The notes below the pieces were generated by a model that was given only the letters and a program-made list of their open reading frames with translations, was not told the origin of the DNA and ran no database searches. 64,000 nucleotides of DNA from Tubiluchus corallicola (lineage: Eukaryota; Priapulida; Priapulimorpha; Priapulimorphida; Tubiluchidae): positions 1,364,001-1,428,000 of the forward strand of contig JAQGDQ010000001.1 in the NCBI GenBank assembly GCA_030141605.1, read 5' to 3'. The position numbers and the translations under genes are program-made. Of the stretch, positions 1-8,819 are shown piece after piece. How positions within the stretch are numbered: the first letter of the stretch is position 1; each line of letters begins with the position of its first letter.

Positions 1-610
1 AATCAATTGCGAGATCCCAGGGAAGAGACGAGTAATCTTGTGTTAGGCGTAAAATAGACTTCTTTAGCGTGTCATTATATTTTTCGACGAGTCCATTCGT
101 TGAAGGTGAGTATGGACTAGTGAAAATGCCCTTGACACCGAGCTGATCCTCCAGCTCTTTCGTCAAGTTTGAAGTGAACTGGGTGCCACAGTCCGTTAAT
201 ATTTGGCGAGGGATGCCGTATCTACAACAAAATTTCAGCAGTGCATTTAACACGGTGACAGTCTGTATATCTACTAGCGGATATGCGTCCGGATAACGTG
301 TTGCATGGTCCACTATTACTAAAGCCCAACGATTACCAGAAGGTGTACGATCAAGCGGCCCAATTAAGTCCATCCCTATGGTACGAAATGCTGTGTCTAC
401 AATAGGTAACGGTTTCAAAGGGGCTCTGTCGGCTCGGCGTGAACGCGCTGTTTTCTGGCACGTCAGACAGGAACGACAATATTCCCTTACGGAACGTTTA
501 AGACGAGGCCATATATATTCTTGAAGAATTCTGTGAGTTGTCTTGTTTATGCCCAAGTGTCCGGCTAATTTACTTCCATGCGCAAGTTGTAAAACTTCCT
601 TGCGGCGAAA
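1..610 (-). CDS. Ty3/Gypsy retrotransposon integrase (partial, runs off window start)
   Basis: Integrase of an LTR retrotransposon, which would insert the element cDNA into host DNA. The minus strand is open from 610 to the window edge (about 203 codons, no stop). It starts with an H2C2 zinc-binding region (HGSKLAGHLG, then YCRSCLTC) and continues with the catalytic core. The first Asp lies in IGMDLIGPL, the second in LTDCGTQFTS, and the Glu in NGLVEKYND, giving a D,D-35-E type triad. It follows the gag-protease frame in the same reading frame and is separated from it by one TAA codon only. No reverse transcriptase or RNase H lies between protease and integrase, so RT is expected downstream, outside the window. 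That order is typical of Gmr1-like elements. The identity as integrase is firm; the clade is inferred. Confidence 0.9.
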
Positions 611-2776
611 TTAGGGTAGTACAAGCAGCTCCTTAGGTGCTTGGTGCTGTTTTCCTTTAGATAAATAGAATAACGCACCTCCGCGCAAAAAGTAACCTTT
701 GCCTAATTTATATGCCTCTTCTTCTGTGCACGCGTTATCAATAATATTACGTATAGTGACATCCTCTTTTTGCTCTTCGCTGATCTGTTCAATTGTGACG
801 TCAAGAAGCTGTTTCTGATCTTCAGCAGGCGAGTCCTTAACCGCTAGGCCATCGTTGGATGCTAACGAATCAAATACTTGCTGTTGTAACAGCGTGTCCT
901 GCTTGACTTGAGCTTCTAGCTTGTCAGCCTGCGAGCGAGTTATTGCATAAATTGACTTCACATCTGTCGCTGATTGAGGCTTTTGTTTTGGTTGTGATTT
1001 ACTTGCAGCATTCTTCTTTGGTTTAACGCTGTATTTACCCGCTTCTTTATTAAATTTTGAAGCCTTTTCAGCATTCTCAGGGAATGGCTTTAATGCTGAC
1101 TCGTAATTATTTCCAAGTAAAAAGTCAACAGGTAAATTATTGCTTACGCTTACAGTCAGGATACCAAAGAAGCCAGGCCCAATAATTTCAACCTCCGCTA
1201 ATTTACTTTGCCTCATATCACCGCACGCGCATACGAACTTGTGTCGGAGTTCATTTAAATACTGATTAGCGCGAACGAATTTAGCATGTAACATGCTTAC
1301 ACCAGCTCCAGTGTCTCTTTGACCTTTTACCACGTAACCGTTAATTTTTGCTGTAAAACCAACGGGTTGTTTTCGGCCAGGTACATGATGCCAATCATCA
1401 TCATTATTTGGCATCTTTATTTCCGGTGTGTTAAACAATTGTTTGCCAGGTCTACCGAATAAAGCAGCATTAGCAGGTCGCATGACGTGTTCACTTCCCA
1501 AACGCGATCGACATTCGCTGCGCCTATGACCAGGCTTTCCACATGCGTAACAATGCATTTTGGTTGCAAGATTCTGGCTCATATTTGTATTGCTCGCGCC
1601 TCCACCTTGCGACGTGGCAACATTTGGTTTACCAGTCTTTTTAAATGAATAAACATTTTTCCCAGGAAGGGAAGTGATTTGTCTCGCTGCGACAAATTGA
1701 TCTGCCCGTTGGGCCATCTTCTCAATTGTCCTGATGCTATCCGTCCTTAACCAAGTGGCCAAATCGTGTGGCATCAAACTAAGCGCTTGTTCAATTACTA
1801 CTGCTTCATTAACAGTCTCAAAAGTCTCAGCTTGTATGGCTTCAAGATAGTCGCGCCAACTATTATCCAAGCGTCTGAAAAGCTGACGATAACTTTCATT
1901 CTTAAGCTTTATTGTACCGCGGAATCTCTCCAGGTAAACGTCAGTGCTTAGAATATACGCGCCAAGCAAAGCTTTGCGAACGTATGTGTAGTTCCGCATC
2001 TCAGACTCGGGAATCTGCTGAAAAGCGTCTGCTGCTCTACCGGACAAAGATGGGCCAATACACGCCGCGAAGTCTGCTCTATCAATACTGTTTGCAGCAG
2101 CACAAGCTTGAAACCAATCGAGAAACTTTTGTATATCGTCCTTGGTTTCATCAAAGGGACGTATTTTCATGAGCTTTAATTTGTCAACAGTAGAGTCCGC
2201 TTGACGACTATTGAAGGGACTGACCTGTGACATCATTGGCGACTGACTGACCGGACTGGCAGCGGTCAATTCAAGTTTACGTAACTCCATCTCGGCCATA
2301 ATGCGCTCATGCTCTAATTGTAACTTTTTTGCTTCAGTTTCTGCTTCTAACTGTCGAATTTGCAGAAATGTTTGAGCAGCAGCTTCGTTAACTGTAGAAA
2401 GAGACTCTAAAGTGACTCTAAAGTCTGTCATTCTCTCTGTAGTTCTTCTACGACGAGGAGTCGGCGTTGGCGACTGCTCTGTAACTATCACATGTTTTGG
2501 TTTCACACTGACATCAGGGGTTTTTGCTGCTTCTGTCGGGTCAGAGGCTTCCGCGCATAGTAAAGGCTGGTTCATACCGGCGTCGAAAGTGTCAAGTTCT
2601 GCACCCTCATCACATTTTCCATCTTCAGGGCAACCCGCGGCCTTGAGAATTGTAGTAATTAAAACAGCCCGTCTCGAAGTAGGGTCGACTAAGAGATGTA
2701 GTTCTGCTACAATATTCTGCAACTGCTCTTCATTAAGAGTCATTAACTCTGAAAGCTTGTATCTAACATCAGACAT
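611..2776 (-). CDS. Gag-protease polyprotein of a Gmr1-like Ty3/Gypsy retrotransposon
   Basis: Structural Gag plus aspartic protease of an LTR retrotransposon. The reading frame extends to 2791 only through a TTG codon. The first ATG is at 2776 in the context AAAAATG (protein starts MSDVRYKLSELM), giving 721 aa. Order seen: a charged helical N-terminal part with a coiled-coil-like stretch near residues 125-170; a capsid region (WFQACAAANS through about residue 340); a segment around plus-strand 1740-1890 that resembles the SCAN domain (EAVVIEQALSLMPHDLATWL); a CCHC knuckle CYACGKPGHRRSEC near 1510-1553; and a protease active site RDTGAGVSML near 1298-1312. The C-terminal part carries AITRSQA and then the start of the integrase H2C2 module before TAA at 613-611. 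The leader between primer site and ATG is about 617 nt. The frame is intact up to the TAA. Confidence 0.9.
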   Translation of the reverse strand: MSDVRYKLSELMTLNEEQLQNIVAELHLLVDPTSRRAVLITTILKAAGCPEDGKCDEGAELDTFDAGMNQPLLCAEASDPTEAAKTPDVSVKPKHVIVTEQSPTPTPRRRRTTERMTDFRVTLESLSTVNEAAAQTFLQIRQLEAETEAKKLQLEHERIMAEMELRKLELTAASPVSQSPMMSQVSPFNSRQADSTVDKLKLMKIRPFDETKDDIQKFLDWFQACAAANSIDRADFAACIGPSLSGRAADAFQQIPESEMRNYTYVRKALLGAYILSTDVYLERFRGTIKLKNESYRQLFRRLDNSWRDYLEAIQAETFETVNEAVVIEQALSLMPHDLATWLRTDSIRTIEKMAQRADQFVAARQITSLPGKNVYSFKKTGKPNVATSQGGGASNTNMSQNLATKMHCYACGKPGHRRSECRSRLGSEHVMRPANAALFGRPGKQLFNTPEIKMPNNDDDWHHVPGRKQPVGFTAKINGYVVKGQRDTGAGVSMLHAKFVRANQYLNELRHKFVCACGDMRQSKLAEVEIIGPGFFGILTVSVSNNLPVDFLLGNNYESALKPFPENAEKASKFNKEAGKYSVKPKKNAASKSQPKQKPQSATDVKSIYAITRSQADKLEAQVKQDTLLQQQVFDSLASNDGLAVKDSPAEDQKQLLDVTIEQISEEQKEDVTIRNIIDNACTEEEAYKLGKGYFLRGGALFYLSKGKQHQAPKELLVLP

Positions 2777-3392
2777 TTTTATACTTTGCAAGATGACTAC
2801 AGACTGCCAAGTAGGTACACAAAGTAAGGAGTAAATCTCTGTTTAATCACTCTCACTCACTCTCACTTTACGCATCAGCGTTAGCTACTATCAACCGACT
2901 TTATAGCAGGGCTAAAATAATTTATGCGAAATGTTAAAAGCAAGTTTGAAAAAATAATCTTATTAAACCGTTTTCGCTGCTGTTGTAACTGCTGCGAAAC
3001 CACGTTCAAGTTTTGGCGACCTTGAACCAGCTATCTGCCCGCCGCGGACAAAACATTTTTCTCACAACTTGATTTTATAAACAAGCAGCAAAGCTAACGT
3101 ATGAGCAAGGTAAAATTGACCTAGAAATGGCTATATCTAGCGTAGAGAAACAGATTAGATTATACAGCCTGTACTGAATAAATTCTTGGGAAAATTCCAG
3201 TGAATTAAAGTGATATCTTTCACAGTTACCAAAAGCTTACTAGTCGCTTAATCAGTTTAAGCAAATTACTAATATTTATGCAACAGGTTGAAAATTATAA
3301 CATTTTCGCAACCAACGTAGCAGTTCCACTGCATTTAAGTGCTAATAGGAAGGCAATATCAATTATATACTATTAATATTAAACTCGGTAAA

Positions 3393-3405
3393 ACTTCTGA
3401 CACCA
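3393..3405 (-). other. Primer binding site matching tRNA-Leu 3' end
   Basis: The minus strand reads TGGTGTCAGAAGT. That is complementary to the 3' end of an animal leucine tRNA ending ACTTCTGACA plus CCA. It sits one base inside the presumed LTR end (minus strand ...AATGTTACA, then T, then TGG), which is where a retroelement primer site belongs. It lies about 617 nt upstream of the gag ATG. Confidence 0.72.
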
Positions 3406-3406
3406 A

Positions 3407-3550
3407 TGTAACATTTGAACCTAATATGCCCATATTAGGCATTAAGTAATTATCGTTACCTGAGTAAAACAATTAAATCCACATCGTTACTGCAACGAAT
3501 CAGTCTAATTTGGCTGACAAATAACATAGTAACATATGAACATTGTAACA
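3407..3550 (-). repeat. Putative 5' LTR, inner edge at 3407, outer edge unresolved
   Basis: The inner edge is set by the primer site: on the minus strand the LTR would end in TGTTACA just before it. A TGTTACA on the minus strand at 3550-3544 would give a TG...CA repeat of 144 bp, but this is short. The GC-richer stretch to about 3850 may also belong to the LTR. Without the 3' copy the outer edge and target duplication cannot be set. Confidence 0.3.
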
Positions 3551-6126
3551 CTTCTTGCGCTCACGTGACATCCTGCATACAAGGCGAGGTCTCCTCCAGT
3601 ACTTGGGTAGGACCGGTCCTTCCTCACGCACGTTGTGGTAATGCAGCAGAACGCGGTCTACGCAGCTTTCGCTCCAACTCGCCGGACACGTAGTAGAGTC
3701 TCTGGAGATCGGATAATGAGAAGATCATCTCCTCCGAGTTCCCACACAGAACGGAAGCGATTTAGATCATCGAACGTGAAGTCAAAGGTGACAATATCTT
3801 TATCCAACGAGAAGGTGATTAGGCTATGTAACGAATGCCTAATTTAACAAATGTCTCTCAGCAGTTGCGTAACTGACGAGGTTTCACCAACAGAACAGGA
3901 ACAGCGTTCACCAATGAATAGGAAGAACATAGTAATGAACAAACCATCCATTTCTTGTTCAATCATCGTAAAAGAAACCATGATATAGTTATATCTGAGC
4001 ATTTTTCAACACGGCCATTCTACTCTCTCTCCGCCACGTAGGCCAATACCGTTAAGATTAATACTTAAAGTGAAAAATAATTAGTTGCAGTAATCTGCTG
4101 GATGGGGGACCATCACAGTGTAAATTCATAATAGGTATGGCCTATCAAATCTTCGATGTAACCTCAGATAACTTGATTTTTTTCATATTCTCGTTATAAA
4201 GTCTAACACGTATCGCATTTCAGCAGTTACTATTAATGACTGTGCTGTATCATCATGTGTGTTGTGATCATCATTGTCGTTACTAGCATCATAAACAATT
4301 ATGCTACAATTACGACAAAAACGACAATAACAACAAATCCAACGGACGAGCAAGAAACAAATAACAACAATGACAACAACGGTAACAGTAGCAAGAGTAG
4401 CAACAGAAACAACAACAATAGCACAGGCGCATTAAAGCTACAAATCAGTTTTTATTAACTGGCTTGTATTTACTGACAAAAGCCATTTTTGTGCATAATC
4501 GAGATTGAAATAAAATATTAGTCAAATCAATAAGGCACAAAAATTCATCACAGCATCTGTTTTACTAACTTTTGCATTTTTAATGATTGTAACGAGCTGA
4601 TACAAATGTACCCCGATTACATAATTCATGAATCAAACCATAAAGCAAAAACTGTACAGCATAGAATAATCAATTAATTGAAAACAATGGCTATATGCTG
4701 AGTCGCTGAAACGGAACGTGGAACTTCACCGCGGTCACTTGGCTTGGTGCAAGTATTTTCTAAATTTATTCAATACTTCCTCTTCTAAATGACCAGTTCA
4801 AGATCCTCATAAAATATTAGTCGAATGGTTTTCAGGCCTGTGTGTTTTGAGAGCTCTTCTACTAGCTATGACAATAGCTCACTATTTCTCAGGGCCGGAT
4901 TTTGAATTTAGTAGGTACCTGAGCTACAGATACAGTGAGCCCGCAGTGACAATTAACACAAGCATGAACGATCAGTTTATTCAACTCTATAACATAATGC
5001 CAACATGAGGCCCTCATAGATGGGTGCAAGTCTGACACAACAAAAGGAGAAGAGATAATCTATTCTGATATTTACGAAAATTGAAATTAGTTTTTGAAAT
5101 ATTAAATATAATTCGTGTAAATTACAATAAATAAATTACTGGTATTATACTCTATATCATAAAATACACTGCTACCAGTACAAATTAACTTTTTTACCAA
5201 TACGCTCTTTGAAGCCATTGGTGAAGCTAATTAAATATAATTTCACTCTTTATCTAAATTCTGTAGTAACGTTTCGCACTATATTAATTTCACTTAATCT
5301 TTGCAAGCCTCTTAGCTGGCGGACGCCCATGGGTTGCAGCCCATAAAGCCCATGTTTTAACCCAGGCTTTAATTACTGCTATCTCTTGTGCTTAACGACA
5401 GAAAAGCAAGGCCATACTTCATTATTAAACGGATGAGTGACCACCAGAAAAACTAATTTAGAGTCGTTTTATCTGCCTTACTCAGTATTTTTACTTTGTC
5501 GTGGAAAGATGCATACACATCCAAACACGACCAATACACACACCTCAAGCAGTTCAACATCTTTAGGGAATTATTTTCTAATTCCATTACCAAATCCATT
5601 ATTCTTGGTATTGAGTTCCATTACCATTTAACTCACATTTTCTAAAGGGAGAGAAAAAACGGTGAGAGTTATACCAACTGCGCCTTTAAGCAAAAATTCT
5701 GGCTGTCAAAATAAACGACAAAGAAAACAGGAGCCAAATGAACTCTCAAAACGGGATTTAAACAATCAGTAGTTACTATTGTATTATATATTTTCCACCT
5801 TTTGCAAATCAAGCTTTTTATTCTACTACAACTGTTGATTATTGCAGCCGGATTTCTGATGTTTAGTTCCGCAAATTGCTGTATAAATCGCATTGCAATA
5901 TATGCAGTAGGGAGATAAATCCACAGAAATGTCGCGTGGACAGTCTTAATTAGCGTGCTGTGCATGCCACACAGCATGTTTAAATCATGCTCATCACCAA
6001 ACCTATTTAATTCAACACACTCTACTAACTCGTGCAGACATCGGCAAAAATACAGTGACTAGTCACAAGAGCGATTAATTTTGCTATCAGTAAACTGTTA
6101 AAAATATAATAGTTTCTTCTTCAAAA
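3551..6126. other. No gene recognised; possible outer LTR, AAC-rich low-complexity stretch
   Basis: The part from 3551 to about 3850 is relatively GC-rich and has a short open frame at 3635-3847 without any recognisable motif. It could be the remainder of the LTR. A low-complexity stretch rich in ACA and AAC triplets lies at 4290-4430 and creates an Asn/Thr-rich frame that I do not regard as a gene. The rest is AT-rich, with no supported feature. Confidence 0.4.
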
Positions 6127-6625
6127 TCTCATTTCACCTATTGTAGGCATTGAGGTATCAACACTTATCACAGCATTCCACGCACTTCTTTCTGCAGCTA
6201 ACAGCACAAGTTCTTTTACTCCTAAAGATAGATTTTGTTGAAGTTGTTGAACATCTTTATTTATCTTAGCTATCCAAGTTGTTTTAGGTTTTACCAGGTG
6301 GTTTTTTGCACGATTTTAAGGCTTCCTTTAAGGCGATTCTTACTAGTGCTTCCTTTGGTAATCTTAGAAAATATCCTAGCCATCTTAATCTTCGGATTTT
6401 GACTTTTGAACTCCAATAAATTTCTTTTGTTCTGGTGTATAAATCGTCATTTTTGATTATGTATGGCCATCTTATCTTTAACACCCTCCTAAATAAGAAG
6501 ACTTCTATGATATGTGGCAATCTGCTTTTCTTCAGTAATCGTTAAACCCCAAGTTTCGCTGTTGTACATAAACATAAATATGCTGGCAACGTAAGCATTA
6601 AATAATCGAAGTCTTCTTGCACTAT
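6127..6625 (-). pseudogene. Degenerate LINE ORF2 C-terminal fragment
   Basis: The minus strand encodes, across two frameshifts and a stop, the typical end of a non-LTR retrotransposon polyprotein. In order: RLRLFNAYVASIFMFMYNSE with ETWGLT (6625 to about 6540); FRRVLKIRWPYIIKNDDLY; a longer stretch with RRLRWLGYFLRLPKEALVR; then GKPKTTW in a third frame, followed by a helical tail with AAERSAWNAVI. The RRLRWLGH-like and GRPKTTW-like motifs are well known from the region after the reverse transcriptase in LINEs of RTE or related clades. No RT core is present, so this is a 5'-truncated, inactivated copy. The exact clade is undetermined. Confidence 0.75.
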
Positions 6626-6639
6626 ATAATATAATATTA

Positions 6640-6770
6640 TATATATATAGCAGGCCATGGCGTAGAGTTCCCGCCCCTCAGAAGTCCTATACGCCTAGAT
6701 TTAATAAGTCATTCAGGACTTTACAAAAAAAACTCACTGTCCGTACTGTCTGTACTGTCAGTACACTGTC
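6640..6770. repeat. Short ACTGTC-type degenerate tandem repeats
   Basis: Around 6735-6785 the motif ACTGTCCGT recurs in slightly varied form (ACTGTCCGT, ACTGTCTGT, ACTGTCAGT, ACTGTCCGC). It looks like a small decayed tandem array. The region around it, 6626 to 7667, holds no gene that I can recognise. Confidence 0.45.
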
Positions 6771-7667
6771 CGCACTGTCCTACACGTTAAGCAATAAGAA
6801 TTGTCATGACTAATGACTACTTCATTTAAAATTCTGTTTTAACATTTTTCTGTGCTGCTCCTGAAGGTATTTACTCAACGAGCCGGCCTGTTGAATTTAG
6901 AATGCCCAAAACAATAAAATTCTTAGGTAAGGCTTCAAAAGTCTTCAAAGTGCAGGAAATGCATTTCAAGCTGAGACTTCGTTCGGACCGATGGGCGGCA
7001 CAGCACTCTACAAGCAAACCTAATGACTAGATCCGCATGTGTACAAATTTGCTAGTGCGCAGTGAATACAGCTTTAATATACGTAATTTACAATCTTAAA
7101 TTACTACAGAAATACACCATGTAATAATTGTATGTGTTCCTGTTGTTTACATGTTGGCTAAATAAAATTTTGAAATCTTAAAAAAATTGAAATCGTTGAC
7201 ATAATGAGTCGTACGTGTGAACAATGGTGGAAAACACAGTTTCGATTAAAACCTAAAAATCACATAAAGGTTGCAGTTTTGAAACTCTTATAGCTTCTAT
7301 TTCTTTTGGTATGGCCTGGCCGCCTGAGGATACTGTATGATATCACACTAGCATTATTACATTAGCATATAGCAATGACTCCCTTTTTGACTCGATGTCA
7401 AAAATATCACTTTGGCGTCGGCCTGATTCCCCTCGGTGGAGTATATACTGATAGCTTTACTGGGTAATGTATCGACTGGGTCATGTATGTACATATATAT
7501 CTTTACCATCTGGGCAAAATGTTTTCAGACTTTTGTACTTGATAATTCAGCACACATACCGGGAGAGGGTCCTCACCTAATTCATTCAGCAGATTGAGAG
7601 CGATTGTAAACAGAAAGTTCATGCGTACTGAAAATTATTTTGCGTGATCGAGCATTAAAATTACTGT

Positions 7668-8819
7668 TTATATGTCAGTAGAATCGCCACTTGAGTGGTT
7701 AAACTGTTTTGAAATATTTTTCCAGCTTGCGTCCAGGCTGACACTGTACGCACTCACCCCGTTCTCAACCGTCACTTCCGGAAATGGTCGTCTTTTCTCA
7801 AACATATCACAGCAAAGGCAGTATGGACGCAAAATGTTCTTAAATGCTTTTCTCAGTTCCTTGTTTTTCCAAGCATAAATGGCCGGGTTGATGAATGAGC
7901 TCAGATACAATAAATGATAAATAACATACCTGACTACCCCCGTATCATCATATTGATTCGTGTTTATGAGAATGATGTATATGTAAAAAGGAAGCCAACA
8001 GGCTACAAATGCGGATATGACGATGATGAACACTTTCGCAAGTTTGAGCTGGCGTAAAAACTCGCTGTTTACTACCACTTCTGGTGTTATTCGTTTTGAG
8101 TGTTGCCAAGCTATAATCATCAGCCGACTGTAAACTACTGACATGACTAAAACGTTGACAAAGAAATGCATGCTGATAAAGTAAATCGCACCTTTTCCGA
8201 CAATGAGTTCATAACCACAGTTATTGTGAGGATGCTCGTCGTAACGATCATTTATAAATACTGCAAAGCTGATAGCGAACGGATACATCCAGCTCAGAAC
8301 TATCATAATTTTTATGCGAAAGGTAGTGACAATCTGCTTATAATGGAGCGGTTTAGTAATTGCTACATACCTATCACAAGTGATAAGAAGCAGCGTCACG
8401 TAGGAGACCATAATCACAATGTTAACATAGAACTTGAAAAGAAGACAAAACGCACGGTTCAAGGTCGTTAAAACTTGCGGCGGGAACAATACTATCATGT
8501 AGGCGCCCATGCCCCAATCGGATGCTGCCAAATTTGCTATGAGCCAATGTGACAGCTGCTCGCGAAGTTTCTCAGTTTTGACTACTGCAGCGATGACCAA
8601 ACTATTCGAGAAAACAATAAGAAGTCCTAAAATCACATTTACAACTGTCCATACTATTGCTACAGTTCTGTCTACTCCCTCACCACTTGAGGCGAAGATG
8701 TCTTCAGTGCTGTTTGTTTGATTCTTTTCAGCACTGACATTGGAGGAAAACCCCTTCTCTTTGCCAAACATCATGCAATCTTTTGAACAGTTCCTGGCAA
8801 CTGTGAACCCGGAAAGCAT
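7668..8819 (-). CDS. Orphan class A (rhodopsin-like) G protein-coupled receptor
   Basis: Seven-transmembrane receptor of the plasma membrane, 383 aa, in one intronless frame. The frame continues to a TTG at 8873 directly after a TAA; the first ATG is at 8819, which I take as the start. The N-terminus carries several N-glycosylation sequons (NCS, NVS, NQT, NST). Class A landmarks are in place: N1.50 in SNSLVIAAVV, D2.50 in NLAASDWG, the TM3 Cys (FCLLF), TCDRY at 148-151, CWLPF in TM6 and NPAIYAWKN in TM7. A CLCC cluster after helix 8 is suited to palmitoylation. Position 3.32 is Val, so the aminergic Asp is missing. The adenosine receptor residues His6.52 and Asn6.55 are also absent (Tyr and Ile). 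The overall look is of the adenosine/melanocortin-like group expanded in many invertebrates. The ligand is unknown. Confidence 0.92.
   Translation of the reverse strand: MLSGFTVARNCSKDCMMFGKEKGFSSNVSAEKNQTNSTEDIFASSGEGVDRTVAIVWTVVNVILGLLIVFSNSLVIAAVVKTEKLREQLSHWLIANLAASDWGMGAYMIVLFPPQVLTTLNRAFCLLFKFYVNIVIMVSYVTLLLITCDRYVAITKPLHYKQIVTTFRIKIMIVLSWMYPFAISFAVFINDRYDEHPHNNCGYELIVGKGAIYFISMHFFVNVLVMSVVYSRLMIIAWQHSKRITPEVVVNSEFLRQLKLAKVFIIVISAFVACWLPFYIYIILINTNQYDDTGVVRYVIYHLLYLSSFINPAIYAWKNKELRKAFKNILRPYCLCCDMFEKRRPFPEVTVENGVSAYSVSLDASWKNISKQFNHSSGDSTDI

Larger units (their letters stand above)
1..3405 (-). mobile_element. 5' part of a Gmr1-like LTR retrotransposon
   Basis: The element reads on the minus strand: inner LTR edge near 3407, primer binding site 3393-3405, untranslated leader, gag-protease from 2776, one TAA, then integrase to position 1. 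Protease is followed directly by integrase, whereas ordinary Ty3/Gypsy elements place RT and RNase H between them. Gmr1-like elements, known from deuterostomes and other animals, have integrase ahead of RT. The RT, RNase H, polypurine tract and 3' LTR would lie beyond the window. Long open frames indicate a fairly young copy with one visible nonsense codon. The base composition is clearly less AT-rich than the flanks, which also supports recent insertion. Confidence 0.82.

Noticed and set aside
3635-3847. 70-codon open frame in the GC-richer stretch beyond the retroelement
   Set aside because: No recognisable motif or splice support; probably LTR or flank sequence.
4255-4458. Asn/Thr-rich 67-codon frame
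   Set aside because: Created by ACA/AAC low-complexity DNA, not a protein family.
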